From Tretioscincus oriximinensis (lineage: Eukaryota > Chordata > Lepidosauria > Squamata > Gymnophthalmidae), in the NCBI GenBank assembly GCA_022410635.1, contig JAJVDF010000227.1, positions 1,776,204 to 1,840,203 of the forward strand: DNA of 64,000 nt. The letters run 5' to 3'. The number at the start of each line of letters is the position of its first letter. Positions within the stretch are counted from its first letter, which is position 1. Position numbers and translations under genes: made by a program. This document shows positions 1 through 12,800 of this stretch, piece after piece. The notes beneath the pieces were generated by a model. It ran no database searches, was not told the origin of the DNA, and was given only the letters and a program-made list of their open reading frames with translations.

Positions 1-461
1 CTTATGGAAAGCAAGATATGAGAATGTCTCTCCTCCAAATGTGTCTCCCCAATCAAAAACAAAGTGGAAATGTGGATTTGTAGTTACTGCTTCTAAAAGC
101 TGCAGCTTAACCTTACTTGTTTTTTTATGTTTCTCAGCAGACGGGACCTGAAGGTTCCCACTTATTCTACCGTTTTCTTCACATGGCTTTGTGGTGTAGC
201 GAAACTTTAGCAGAAAAAGTTCCAATAATTCACTACCTGTCACCACAAAGGGAGCCCTGAAATAGATCCCAGTATTTATTTTAAGCCCAGCAGCAACTCA
301 TAAGCATATAAGGGTCAACTTAGCCTTTTGGGGCAGCCATTATGGGGCTTCAGAAAGCTACAGTCTAACATCACATGGGTCCATGCATATCTCCATAACA
401 GGATAGAAAAAGAGAAACTGCTACTGGGCTTCTCCATTTGTATTCTATTGGACAATATTTC

Positions 462-1085
462 ATTATTTATTTATTTATTTATTTACATTACTATACCACC
501 CTATCCGAAGTCTCAGGGCGGTTAACAATAAAAACCCAGTTAACACATTAAAAACAGCCGCATCTAAAAGTAGGAAAGGGAGAGCAGTTTTCTCAGCCAA
601 AGGCTAGGTCAAAGATGTGCATCTTCATGTGTTTTCTGTATGCGCACAGAGATAATGGTTGATGCACCTCAAGGGGGAGGCTATTCCATAGCCTGAGAAC
701 TGCCACAGAGAACGTCCTATCCCGAGTTCCCACCCCCTTTGCACTGAGGGAGTGATACAGTCAGGAGGGCCTCCCCCACAGATCNAAAGGCATGGCAGGT
801 TGATATGGGAGAAGTCGTTCCTTTATATATTTGGGGCCCAAATTATATAAGGTTTTATAGGGTTAAAGTTAATAACTTGAATTGGGCTTGATAGCAAATT
901 GGCAGCAGTGCAACTATTTTGAGACCGGTGTGATTTGTTTCTGGCCAGTCGTTCTGGTCAGCAGTCCAGCGGCTGTGTTCTGTACCAGCACAAGCTTCCA
1001 AATCGTTTTCAAGGGCAGCCCATGTAGAGTGCATTGCAGTTGTCCAATCTGGAAGTTACCAGAGCGAAATACAGCAATTCAATCC
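462..1085 (-). mobile_element. L2-like LINE fragment, 3' end at 462
   Basis: On the minus strand the element ends in an AATAAATAAATAAATAA tail preceded by a conserved tail block rich in CCGCC and GGGCGG. Internal sequence still resembles LINE ORF2 C-terminal coding (a decayed VAAPRLWNSLP-like motif around 660-720). It is 5'-truncated and full of stops. Confidence 0.6.
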
Positions 1086-1654
1086 TGCATTCAACATTGA
1101 TATATAGAAGAGGCTTCCTGTAATGATTATGTCTGTGGAAGCTGATGATTATATGAACACACTGGATAGGTCAGATTGCCTGTATTTCAAGAGATGAGGA
1201 AGTTGGTTTAAACAAAACACAAACAGGCATACCCCCACTGAGTACCTCCCTACCCCAGGGATATATTAGTTGACCAGGGATATATGCAACATTTATATTA
1301 CATTCCTATATTCAAAAAGTATCAAAACAGTTTGTATCAAAGCTATATTGTAAACATAGCATAAGTTATGAGTTTTTGCCACTTAGTATCCATGATGTTC
1401 TTGACCTCTCTGGAACCATTCTGAAAGTTTCAAAGGAAAGTGTGCGGGATTGTTCCTGTGCCCACACTGGCTTTCTTCTCACACCAAAGGAAATGCATCC
1501 AGCACTTCCTACTCACCTACCTGCATATTTAAAGACAATTCCTAAAAACAGAACACAATCCTTACTGTAAAAGGGGAACTGATTCAGAGGAAGAAATTAC
1601 ATTGTGCATAATGTTTAGGCAGGAAAAAGGACGAGGACAAGTTTATATAAAATT

Positions 1655-1701
1655 GGAAGAAGGAGGAGGAGGAGGAGAAGAAGAACAGGAAGAAGAAGAA
1701 G

Positions 1702-1758
<57 letters not shown>

Positions 1759-1965
1759 AACTACTACTACTACTTTTAATATTACTAATACTACTGGGTT
1801 TTTATACCCCTGGTTTTCTTATCCAAAGAGACGCAAAGCAGCTTACAAGCTATTTTTGTGCCCAAAGGTTTACATTCTGTCTTCCTCACCATGCTGTGGT
1901 GGCACTCATTTATCTAATTGCAAAGTGCTTTTAAGTACCTGAGTTGGCTGAAGCTGAGGCCAACC
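1655..1965 (-). mobile_element. tRNA-derived SINE (family T), tail converted to GAA and CTA microsatellites
   Basis: The body matches the five other family T copies in this window (blocks CTTACAAGC, CCCAAAGG, CACATTCTGTCTTCC-like and GAGTTGGCT). Its tail is (GAG/GAA)n followed by a long (ACT)n at about 1704-1774. The tRNA-like head is missing. Confidence 0.65.
1704..1774. repeat. (ACT)n microsatellite
   Basis: About 23 ACT units with one interruption (ACA). It sits in the tail of the family T SINE. Confidence 0.9.
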
Positions 1966-2355
1966 ACAGCTGACACACGAGCTATGAGCTCTGCTCTCCT
2001 TGTTGAAAGACAGAAAGATCAAAGTTTTTAGCATTTGTACCCCCATGCCTCACACTTAAGAGTTGCGTGATAAGAATTACCAATACAGCAGTGGGAAAAA
2101 ATAGTTCTCAGAGTATATAGTCATTCTTTCATATCCTTTCTGCTCATAATTATTGGGTAATTAAATTCCTTGGATTTGGTGCTTAATTACTTTTTTACTT
2201 TAGAGAAACTATTTTTTCTTTTTTAAGAAGTTCATTTTCATATTCAGCAATTGGAGTAATTCTGATAGTCCTGAAATGCAAGGGTTTTTTTATTCAGGGA
2301 TAATGAAAGGCTAAGATTTAAGAATTAATCATTTTGGAATGTCAGTTGCTCAAGG

Positions 2356-2568
2356 TAGGCTGACCAGATGACCCCTTTGGGCTGTGTGTGTTGAAAACCC
2401 GTTTTTGGGATGCCTCCTGGTTTTTCCTGAGGAAAAAAAATTAAAAAAACAAAAACTGTTTCCAAAAAAAATCTTTTTTTGAAAAAAATGTCCTCGGAAA
2501 AGCCTGGGAGGCACCCCCAAACCGGGTTTTCAACACCACCACCCAAAAGGGGTCATCTGGTCAGCCTA
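2356..2568. mobile_element. hAT-type foldback MITE (TAGGCTGACCAGATG termini)
   Basis: TAGGCTGACCAGATGACCCC opens the element and its reverse complement closes it (GGGGTCATCTGGTCAGCCTA). The halves also pair internally (TGTTGAAAACCCG with CGGGTTTTCAACA). Flanks are CTCAAGG and CCCAAGG, an imperfect duplication of hAT size. A second family member lies at 35540. Confidence 0.75.
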
Positions 2569-2928
2569 CCCAAGGGAAGTTTTGAGCTATATAGAAAGGT
2601 TGTTTGCTGTACATTTAATTGATTTGGCCTGGGTTGCTACCAAATCTCTTTGGTCTGAGGTTCTTAGTTCAAAAGGTTAGTGATGGAAGAAGAAAAAGTA
2701 TTTTGCTAAACATAGAAATGCAGAATCTTACAACCTACCGCATATTTGAAATACAGATGATACAATCAATTCCACTGGGCAGGATTTTCTCACTCCCAGA
2801 AAGTGAAGGGCAATGCAGATCATTTGTACCCTGTAGGTCTAAACTGCTGGGCCACAGCAAGATGCTTCACAAAGATATTTCAGAGAGAAAAGAGCAGGTG
2901 AAGATTTCTTTCTTATATTCTAAAGAAC

Positions 2929-3187
2929 GAGGAGGAAGAGGAAGAAGAAGAAGAAGCAGAAGAAGAAGAAGAAGAAGAAGAAAAGTGGGTTCTTATACCC
3001 CGCTTTTCTCACCAAGTTAATGATGGTACTCATTTATCTAATTGATATGCAAATTACAAATTTGCATCTCTTTCAAATAGCTGAGTTGGCTAGTGGAAGG
3101 TGCTCACCCCTCCCCACATCCGACAAAGGGCTTTGAAACCCGATCTCCCAAATGGAAGACCGTCTTCTTAGTGACTGAGCCATTCTG
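2929..3187 (-). mobile_element. tRNA-derived SINE (family T) with (GAA)n tail
   Basis: The minus-strand head reads GGCTCAGTCACTAAGAAGAC followed by a B-box-like GGGTTTCAAAGCCC region. The body has CACCTTCCACTAGCC. The tail is a long (CTT)n, seen here as GAA repeats at 2930-2983. Confidence 0.75.
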
Positions 3188-3210
3188 CTTGTAAATGCCC
3201 AGAAACAACC

Positions 3211-3287
3211 AGTGGGATACTGTGTGAGATGGGATGCTGAACTAGATGGACTGGTCTTGATCCAATAGGGCTCCTCTTATGTTATTA
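3211..3287 (+). mobile_element. CR1 LINE 3' terminus
   Basis: ACTGTGTGAGATGGGATGCT, then CTAGATGGACTGG and GGGCTCCTCTTATGTTATTA, match the 3' ends of the other CR1 copies here. It is truncated to about 75 nt. Confidence 0.7.
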
Positions 3288-3290
3288 CGT

Positions 3291-6200
3291 CACTGGTCCC
3301 CATAATCCATTAGCTCCATATACACTGCAAGCATTATTATAGTCACCAGGTAGTTTGCAGTTACCGTACTTGGCTTGTGCTCTTTCTCATTACAGAAGCT
3401 CCATTGCCTGTAGTTGTCACAACCATCTTATCATGTCTCTTAATGTTCTAGATGGTTTGTTTCATGAGGAAATGGGGGGTGGGATGGGGGACTACTCCAT
3501 GCTCAAGGAATTAACTGTTTGGATACACAATCAAACCGCAAGTGAACTAGGTGTTTGGCAGGTGCGTCCTATCCTACATTTCAGTGGAATCCTTTTGACN
3601 TTTTATTAGTGCAAATAAAAATAAGTACCTCATTGAGATTGCAATTTTATCTTTACTTTAAACCAGTTACTTTAGACCATACCATGAGGTATGGCAGTCA
3701 GAGCAAGTGATTGAAAGAATCCATTTTCAATCTGATTTCATAGAAGAGATGGCAAAGAGATGAGCTTGTCATTACTCTTTCGGCTCCTAGTTGGTATAAG
3801 TTTCTAATTTTGGAACATTTGGCAACAAAATGGGAATTGGCACCATCATCTGGATGTGTTTTGAGGCTCTTTCAGCCTTACAAAAAGAGGCCTATCCTCC
3901 TAAGCTGTAGGTTTGTTGGAGCAGTTCAACAGAAGCTTTGCCCTGCAGCTCTTTTGCTGATAAATGAGCCGTTTCAAATAAATGGAGCTGCAGCCAATTT
4001 GTGCAGAAGGAATTATGAAAATGTTTTAACTAGAGAGTTTTGAAGGTTCAAGATGTATAAACAAGGTATGCAAAAACCCAAATATATACAACTCGTTTTA
4101 ATGGAAAAGGTTGCTGCTCGTTGGCTCTTTCAACTCTAACAAGATTTGCCAAAAAGCCAAAGAATCTGGCATGAGCTGCAGATAACAGTTCCATCTTTCA
4201 TCTAGATTTCTCTTCTGTATTTATCTTGCATCAGAGAATGTGGGGAATGTCCTTTCCTTCCGACTTGGCAGCTTTGCTAAACCACAGCAATACACTGAGC
4301 AGCTTCTTGCAATTGTCTTAAGACAAATTTTGATTTAGAAGATTTTTGTGTGTGTTTTTAAAAAGGAAGAAAAAGAAGTCGGGCTTGACTCCAGGGGGGC
4401 CTATGCATGAGTGGAAAACATTTTTAATGGATGCATAGAGAGGTCACTGATTTTCCATCTTACGTATTGCTGTTCTGCATCACAGATAGCGCCAAAATGC
4501 TTATATCAATCCCCATCACGCGTTGCAGAAGGTTTTTCAGGGATCTCGGTTCTGGCCACGGAACCTTCTGTGGGTTCCTGGAGTGCTGCTCGTGAAGTCT
4601 GTATTCTTACAAGGCATTTTAATCTGAAGGAGCACTTGGGGGAAAACCCTTCCTAAACGAAGAGTTATTATTTGTAAACAATACTATTATATTCTAAAAA
4701 ATTAAATGTATAGTTAATAAAAGAAGTTTCTTTTTAACTGGCAGATATTGGGCTTAGAACACTGAGGCAGAGTGCCAGATAATTACTTCTGGCTCTGAGC
4801 AGAGCAAAAATAGTTTCCTTGCAAAAGAAACTATTCGCAGAAGCTGAACATAAGAAATAACAATAAAAATGGCATTTCAGACTGCTTGACTAGTCTTTTT
4901 GGCATTGACTGAAAATGTGATACATGTCTGTCCAAAAACAGCAAATTTAATTTTACTAATTAAGTAAAATTTATCTCTGCTGAGCATTTATTTTGGAGTC
5001 TCCACCATAATGAAACATTACCATTTAGAATCACCTTCTCATAGGTTTCATCACCAAGCGTATTGCAACCATGTAGTTTAGAGTAACGTTGGCTGTGTTT
5101 ATGTGTAAACAACAGCTGTTAGACATATTTACTTTTATGAAACAGGAACAGGTAGAACAGGGAAGGCTTTTTTATGGAAAGGTCTTCATTCATGCCTTTG
5201 TAACAGCAGAGGAAAGCCATACATTTCATTCTTTACTATTTCTTCTTCTTTGCTGGCTGGTTATTTGGCTGGTTTCAAGCAAGTGGTGAAGGTGATATAT
5301 CCATCTGCAAACATTGTGTCATGCAGTGCTGTTAAAAACATCTCTAGTCTTGTAAAAAGGTTTTAAACCCAGCAGCTGGTGTGGCAATTTTGGACTAGAG
5401 AGGACCCTGAGGATGGAAGTTACAAAGCTTCTGTTCAGTTCTCCTCTACAGGTGGGCAGAAATGTCAAATTCTGGGCTTTTTTATCCTCTTAATTCTGTC
5501 AATTGTACAGAATGTATTCACTTGGCCCTTCAGTATCACCCCTCCCTCCAGTTCCTTTTGGAATTATAATTATGGCTTGATAAATAGCCAAAGGGCACAT
5601 CATCAGTAAGACTTCATAATCCCAGGTGTTTTCTCTATTGTTTTGAAAAGGAACTTTAACCATGATTTTTCAGCGGGATGCCTATGTACAGACCGGAGGA
5701 GAAATTGATTAGTGGTAAGATGTCTGTCTGGAATAGAGGAGATTACAAACCTAAGGCCAATCTTGAGCCTCTATGTGAGGCAGAATACCAGACTGAGTGG
5801 TCTATGGCCCAATTCAACATGGCTCCTCTTACCTTCTTTATGTCCTCCTTTATCTTCAGTTGTGTCTCACTCTTTGAGACCCTACGGAGCATAAAATGCC
5901 AAGCACCTGTGTCAGACACTGATCCCAAACTTTGCGCAATCCCATATTTATACCCCCATGACACTGTTTTTTTTTATTATGAACTTGACCTTTCTGTTTT
6001 CATGAGAATATAAAATTGGTTCTGGGCTTTTCTTTTTTTTACATCACACATTAAATTTGTTTTCTTTTGCTTTTATTCCATATATAAAATTCTATTTTTT
6101 TCCTTACGAACTCCTTGTGTTTATGAGGAAGATACCTGCTTTGCTTTAGACTTTATTTTGAAAATAAAGTCTAAAGCAATGTCTATCTTGCTGTCATTCT

Positions 6201-6965
6201 GTTCATCATCAGTCTCGAAGCATTTTAAAAGCACTTTCCCTGAGATTTACAGATTTTTAAAGAGCAAGAAAGTCCTTGCCTGCAGGTTTATGAGTTCCCA
6301 AATGGGAAACAGAATGGTTACAAGAGAGAAATGGGAACCAGGGTCTGTTTTTTCCAGTAATTCAGTTTTAACATAAAACATTGGTGCTTAATTTTTGAAT
6401 TCTGAAACATCTAATTTGTCAGTTGGGTGTTTCGATCTTGCATTTCTGAAGAAAATAGACTCTCATCCATCTGATTTGGTTAAAATAACTGTTTGGTGTA
6501 AATAAATTCTGCTGAAATGCTATTGTTTTTCCACTCATTCCAAATAACAAAGTTGCCCAAGTCTGGGGACTCGTAACTTTAGACGTATTTGTGGAGCTAA
6601 TGAACTGACACATTTGTACTCTGTTCATTCCTTGAAAGGAAGACTTTTCCCCATGGCTGGTCTCCTGCTATTCAGAACAATGTTGCTGGATTGTGGCCCT
6701 TATAAAAAACACACTTAGGGACTGAAAGGAAATTGATTAAAATTTGAATTTTCAGAATGTGAAAGGTCAAAAGAGAAAGATCAGCTATATTCATAGAATT
6801 TCTAAAGTGTATAGATTTTAGTATCAAGCAGGATCAACTCATTTTCTTAGAACAGCAGTTTTAGTTATCAGGAAGACACCTCAGTGATGCATTTAAGGGT
6901 TCTGTTGCAACACATCTAATATATTATAAATATAGATGCATTCCTGTTAAGGATATTTAGCGAGT
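3291..6965. other. No gene or repeat recognised
   Basis: AT-rich sequence, presumably intronic. Short open frames exist but lack family motifs. The only clear structure is the 6141-6179 palindrome, listed separately. Confidence 0.5.
6141..6179. repeat. Perfect 19-bp palindrome with a 1-nt spacer
   Basis: TTGCTTTAGACTTTATTTT, a single G at 6160, then the exact reverse complement. It is not part of any MITE family seen here. Confidence 0.9.
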
Positions 6966-7359
6966 TGGCAGCAACATCATGTAGAATTCACCCCATTTAC
7001 TCCTGGAAGTCCAGCCATCCACTTGCTAAAACGACACTTTGTCCTGGATTTTATTTTTGCTCATATTTTCCAACCCAGCAACATAATCCAAAAGAAACCT
7101 TCAGTGGGGCCTTCCTTACGAGGCTATGGGCCTTGCTGTAAAAGCTGATTGGCTCCCTGCTCACAGAGAATGTTGAGAATTGTAATAAGGCAAGCACAGC
7201 AATGACCTCTGGGGCTTGTGATGTCATGAGAATGTCAGCATGTAACGAGGACAGAGAGAGAACTCCGAAGAAAATTGGAGGTAATTGGAGACATACTTGC
7301 GAATGTGTTGTCGTGCTTTAAAATGAAAGCGATTTTAAACTTGTAATGGGGAAGCAGCC
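6966..7359. mobile_element. MITE family E (diverged copy)
   Basis: It shares the middle blocks GATTGGCTCCCTGCTCACAG, GTAATAAGGCAAGC and GGGGCTTGTGATGTCATG-like sequence, and the end GGGGAAGCAGCC, with the copies at 40969, 47354 and 51271. The left end is diverged, so that boundary is approximate. Confidence 0.6.
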
Positions 7360-7519
7360 TATGTTGCAACAGAACCCTATAACGCATTGCGTAACCTCTG
7401 CAAACAAGGCTTACGCTTTTCCTTTTTCGATTTTTAATAAATTAGATTTTTGAATAACTGTTTCACTGGTACAAGGCTTCCCATCTTTTTATTGCATTTT
7501 CCCATTTTAATAGCCTATG

Positions 7520-7700
7520 TCCAGTTAAGGAGCAACGCATCAATCACCATCCATATAAATACGTTTAGAAAAATCCTGAAAACACACCTCTTCAACTTGG
7601 CTTTTGGTTGAAAAATAGCTCAGGTACTGTGATTCCTAATTGTGTTAATTCTGTTTTTACTATAAACCACCCTGAGGCCTTCAGCTATCAGGCAGTATGG
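7520..7700 (+). mobile_element. L2-like LINE 3' end
   Basis: It contains AAAACACACCTCTTCAACTT, the tail block ACCACCCTGAGGCCTTCAGC, and a short A/T-rich end. It is the same tail type as at 22510 and 53580. Confidence 0.55.
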
Positions 7701-9180
7701 AAATACAAATCTTTATTACTAAAATCCATGCCAGCGATCGCCCTTCTAATGCTCCAAAATGCCAGAGACATGCACCACCCATCCACAATTGGTCACAGCC
7801 CTGAGTTGCCCTATTGTGAGATTTATTTATTTATTTTTTATTTATTTTTAGTACTTAATGCCCACATTAACCAGGCAGACCATACACTACTGCCCAACTA
7901 AGAGCACCACCTAAAGACGCACTCCCAGCACCACACTACATTGCCAATCAAGCGCATGAAAATTGCAGATCATAAAGAAAAAGGGCAACAAGTGTCTAGA
8001 TAGGGAACTAAAAAGATATTCAGCAATTGTGATCCAGTATTTCACATTCCAGCTGGAAAAAAATATTAAGGACTACATAATGAAATTCAGTGTCTTTTAC
8101 AAACTTGTCTAGTGAAATACTTCAGCAGGTCTTTACTGAGCAAAATACCAACGTATTTACATGAAATATGATATGAAGGGTGCAATATCACAGAATTTCT
8201 GTTTTTAGTTTAAGTCCAGTCAAAAAGGTTTGTGTGTGTGTGTCACTATTTTAGATCTTCACTCTGATCTTTATTCAGTCTTTAAATAAAAGTGGAAAAG
8301 CATTCAGTGTAATAAAATGCCAACAGAGAGTTAAGTCTTGGAAAAGATATTCTAGCGCTTAGAACCTGTGCTGCAAATTTGGCTTACCTTTTCTCCTTTG
8401 CATTTAACCTGCAGAATTCAGACAAAAATGAGAGAGGAAGATCTAAGGATAGATGAAAGGTGAACTGAGGAAGAGATAGCAGGAGTTGGGGATGAGATTG
8501 ATTCCCTTAGGGGCAGCTTGAGCAAGGCTAAAGCAATAGTTCTGGCAAAATTCTATTTCCCTAATGCCTATTGCATATGGAAGGTAACCTGGCTCTTCTT
8601 TTAATCTAAGTAAAACGAGTTTCCATGCACTGAAACAAGTGTGTGTGTGTCACGGAGAATTTTGTTCTGTCTGTTAGCCCAAGGGGCTTTTTTGTATGTT
8701 GATCGTGTCTCAGAAAAAAGAAAAGCATAAAAATAAAATTGAAATAGCACACCAGATGAAAGTACAGCCACAGACCCATCATACTTTCTGGATTGTCAGA
8801 GCTGCTGTTGCCTTTCAAGAGATGGATTTTATATCCCATAAGATTTCTGTACTCTCTGTATGTTTCTTCTTTTTTTCTAAACAGCGTGCCAAAACACTGG
8901 GAGCCCCATATTGACTCCAGTGTTCTGATGTTTAATGATCTAGGCTAATGGACTTAATAGAATATGTATGTCTGGTTGCATTTCCCTCTCTATTTTAAAA
9001 TCAGTGGTTTTCATGACTGTAGGGTAAGGATAACCAAATTTTGCTTGGCAGGCCACATATGACCTTTACATTATTATTTTTCAAGGACTATTCTAGGAAA
9101 TATGATTCACAAATAAAATTTGTGGAGAAACTGTCCATGCTGCTGTGATCATTACATGCTGTTTTTACACAGTTGTTGTG
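7701..9180. other. No gene recognised; short (TTTA) and (GT) tracts
   Basis: AT-rich sequence with a TTTATTTATT tract near 7825, (TG)n near 8229-8243 and a short GTGTGTGTGT near 8640. No coding or transposon signature identified. Confidence 0.5.
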
Positions 9181-9625
9181 TTTTATAAAACAACGTAGAA
9201 CAAATATGTAAACATAGAACAAAAAGTATGATAAATTCATATACTCATCAAAACAAAACAAAACAAAAATAACATTTTTTTAAAAAAATACCAAAATCGT
9301 TCCTTCCTGTTGAAGCTATAAAGATTGAAATAAGTTAATTCATATTTATCTGTTGGAAAATTAGCACTACTGTTTCCTTTAACAATAGTGCTACAGATAT
9401 AACCTTCTGCCATTTTAATTCCCGTCCTAATATTTATCCTTAATTCCACATATTTCAACCTTTTATCTCACAGATAATCAACCCTCATACATTCTTGCAT
9501 ATACTTACACCAGTTCAATATTAATCACAGAGATTTATCTTTTCAACTCTTTTTTTACAATCAAATACATTGCTCTTATTGCAATTTTAGTATTCACCTT
9601 CTACCAACAAGCCCATGTACTAATC
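9181..9625 (-). mobile_element. Possible LINE 3' UTR (L1-like), uncertain
   Basis: On the minus strand this is purine-rich, stop-rich sequence without clear coding, similar in style to reptile L1 3' regions. There is an (AAAAC)n run at 9248. No diagnostic motif was found. Confidence 0.25.
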
Positions 9626-9782
9626 CAAAGGGATATGCATGTCTCCTTAGTACATCTAATCAGAGTGCTGATTCATTGTTTTTAGAAACTTTGAAATTCA
9701 GGACATTTGAGCCCAAGAATATATATGTATATTCCTCTTTAATTAATCATACAAGCAGTTTTAAAGTAATCCATTGATCATA

Positions 9783-10016
9783 CAGGGTGTTTCAAAAAAA
9801 TGTATACACACTGTGAGCTTTCATAGAAAATTTATTTACTGTTCTACAAAGTTAAATTTCAGGAAATTAGAAAGCTTAAAGTCCAATGTAAATGAAATGT
9901 AAATAACAAATGTTAATACTGTTCAAATCAGGAAATCCTGAAATTTAATTTTGTAGAACAGTAAATAAATTTTCTATGGAAGTTCAAAGTGTGTATACAT
10001 TTTTGGGAGCACCCTG
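9783..10016. mobile_element. mariner/IS630-type foldback MITE with TA duplication
   Basis: The element begins CAGGGTGTTTC and ends GGGAGCACCCTG, with TA on each side (9781-9782 and 10017-10018). The terminal inverted repeats run about 80 nt with few mismatches (for example GTAAATAAATTTTCTATG against CATAGAAAATTTATTTAC), leaving a short unique centre. No transposase is encoded. Confidence 0.85.
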
Positions 10017-10254
10017 TATATGCCAGTTGGACTTTGGTTTTGTACCATCTGTTTTTACATTGTTGTTATTAACAGTGTTTTTCTTTTTCTCAGAACCTAG
10101 AAAATATGAAACCTTTCCTTTCTATATGTCTGCTTCTAGACATGAGTTAAACATCAAACATCTATTAGTATTGGACTGTGATTACTAGACATCCCATTGT
10201 CTTCCCAAGGAGTATCAATGGCTACTAGAATAGATAACTAGGTACAATCTCCAG

Positions 10255-10415
10255 ACTGAAAGGCCAGGCAGGATGCCTCTAAAGACAAATTTACATGGGG
10301 CAAGTAAAGGTTTTGTCTTGTCTTTGGCCTTCTGCTTGAGATGCTGAGGGACTGAATGCTAGAGTGGATGGGCAATTTCCCGACCCAGCAAGGTTCCTCT
10401 TATGTTTTTATGCAA
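10255..10415 (+). mobile_element. CR1 LINE 3' end fragment
   Basis: It carries TTGTCTTTGGCCTTCTGCTTG and a 3' end CAAGGTTCCTCTTATG, diverged from the other CR1 ends here. Confidence 0.55.
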
Positions 10416-10957
10416 TGCCTGTCCCCAAATGCAGAAAACATGTTGCATCACCATTCAGGGAAACCAGCAGTATCTCTGGTGTTTGGTGTTAGCTTTCTGG
10501 AAATTGCCTGGGGCACATGAAAAAAATTAGAAAGGGGGCAGACACACTGTAATTTCCAGTAAGTTCCCAGCAAATTATTGCTGAATGGAACTCACCAGAT
10601 GTGCAGATAAGTAAATCTATGCCGGGAATCTTGCATTAGTCTGTAAGCCTTGACAGCAAACAATGCCAAGTTATCTTTTACATCCCACATCCTTCATCTA
10701 GCCTGTATAAGCTAATGTAGCAGTATAAAAGATTTCTGTAACCAAGAGTCCTGATGGGTGATATCATATCAATTATGTCCTAGTACCCTATATTTTGTTA
10801 TTTCTGTAGCTGTTTTTCACTGTTTCACCTTATGGAGTAAATGGAAATATTGATGTGTGAAATAATGGATTTCCAAGTTCATGGCCTGTTTTCCAGGAGA
10901 GCTTCCCCACAACATGGTTTGCCTCGCTGTTTCTTTTAAAATGCATTCACCATCTCT

Positions 10958-10971
10958 CCCCCCCCCCCCCC
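10958..10971. repeat. Poly-C tract
   Basis: A run of 14 C residues. Confidence 0.9.
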
Positions 10972-11079
10972 AGTGCTGTAGCCTTGTAAGTTAAAGAAGA
11001 GATTGAATCTCACGAGACAGACTGATCCACAGAAGCACTATGGATAACATTATCAGATAAGAAAACAAGTCTAATACTA

Positions 11080-11328
11080 CCGTCCTCCTAACCAAACATC
11101 TGAAGTTGACACTCATTTAGAACATGAGGTCATTGAAGCTTCCAAAAAGGGAAGAATAGTCATAATGGGAGATTTCAACTATCCACAAATAGATTGGAAA
11201 AACTTTTGTTCAACTCATGAAAAAAAAAAATTCTTAGACATGCTAACTGATTGCTCCCTAGAGCAGATGGTTTTAGAACTAACCAGGGACAAGGGAATCC
11301 TGGATTTAGTTCTAAGTAATGAACAATG
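11080..11328 (+). pseudogene. CR1 ORF2 endonuclease fragment
   Basis: The frame reads E-A-S-K-K-G-R-I-V-I-M-G-D-F-N-Y-P and continues IDW; the M-G-D-F-N motif is the catalytic core of the APE-type endonuclease of CR1 LINEs. Downstream D-C-S-L-E-Q and ILDLVLSN match the same domain. It ends at a stop, where MITE family A sequence begins. This is the only endonuclease-domain remnant I recognise with confidence. Confidence 0.7.
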
Positions 11329-11415
11329 AGCCTGCCCTAGTCTATACTGGCATGTGGATGGCCAAGCTCTGTCCCAAGATGTTACCCAGAATAAGACTCC
11401 GAGTGGACGGGGCCA
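11329..11415. mobile_element. MITE family A, half copy
   Basis: TAGTCTATACTGGCATGTGG, then ATGGCCAAGCTCTG and CCCAGAATAAGACTCC, match one arm of the family A hairpin. The other arm is missing. Confidence 0.7.
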
Positions 11416-12800
11416 TAGTCTGAGCAGAGGTAGCCTCTTCTGCCCAGCCTCACCTTGCAGGCTACATCTGGCTTGGCCCATAGCTAACTCTGGGAAGGAA
11501 GAAGCCCCTTTTGTCAATCCCACCCACAGAAAACATTTTTTCTGCTTACAGGAAAGTATCCAAGGGATTTTAAAAGCAAGGCTTTTTTCCCTGAATTTCC
11601 TCACTCAACAAAAAGGGAGCCGGCGATCAAATTGCAAGCCAGCATTTATAAAGTTGATCATTTTGTGCTTATAGGTGTCTAGCTTTATATAAAAAAATAG
11701 TGCTACAAAAGGCAGCCGTCTGGATGCATCTAAAGACTGTTCTCTTTATAAAAAAAGGAAAAGGATTCTGGAAACTAGTTAACATGAAAGAGGCACATTG
11801 TTCGTGTCCCTCAATTTATTGTATTTTGGCTTCTTTATATTTCCCATTAAAATTTTTGAAATGGTTCTCTAGACGTTTAATAAAAACCATTGCATTAAAA
11901 AGTAATTAAAATCATAGTTGTGAAAATAATCCATTATCACTGGGAATTCTAGTGTAACAGTAAGCACCCAAAGGCCAGACATTTAGGCCTCCTGAAAATA
12001 CGAGGAGGGAAATTGCTTCAAGATTTGGGAACCAAGTTCTTCCCCGTTCTTGTTTTACTGAGACCTGTGAATATAGAGCAGGTTATAAGTATAAATAAAT
12101 AAATAATAAATCCCCTTTTATTATTTTATAACCTCCAGGTCATTTTACTCTTTCTTTTACCTGCCTTCTTCCAGTGTAACCAAAATGATTACCTCTCCTT
12201 TGATAGAACTGAACTAAACCTCTATGTTAGTACTCATTTTTTTGCCATGCACAATGCGATTGCCCCAAATCTCTTTCCTTACTATGAATTACGCTGTTTA
12301 GAAATCACCTCTTAAGGCATCCCTAATTTCAGAAGAAGTTTGTCAGAGGTGGGGGCAGATTGCAATCTCACACATGTATCAAATGGAAATCATATTTAGA
12401 TTCCAGTTTGCACTTATTGTTTCAATTACTGCAAGATGCAAAGACATTTTATTATTGTTGGAGTTGGGCATAAGACTTTATACAATACCTTGATGGATTG
12501 AATGAACTCTTTCTGACTTGGTGCAGAAGTTCAATCTCTACCAACACTTGCTGTAGCCTTGATGCAAGGTATATCCTAGGCTCCTTTTGGCACTATACTA
12601 AAAGGTCAGGCATACTTCAGCCATTCTCAACATAATTTCAGTTGCAGGGATTCTATGGGAAATCCATCAATGATGCTGGGTTTCCCATAATAACTCTGCT
12701 TGTCTACATATCTGAGCCAGAGCCAGACACCTGTAATTGATTGAATCCAACTTGTCTGGAAGTCACTAATACCTGATTTCTAACACATGATCTATCCTTA
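11416..12800. other. No gene recognised
   Basis: Mostly AT-rich, with an (ATAA)n tract near 12090-12110. No transposon identified with confidence. Confidence 0.45.

Noticed and set aside
1602..1934. Open frame with a poly-leucine run
   Set aside because: The leucines come from a (CTA)n microsatellite in a SINE tail; not a protein gene.
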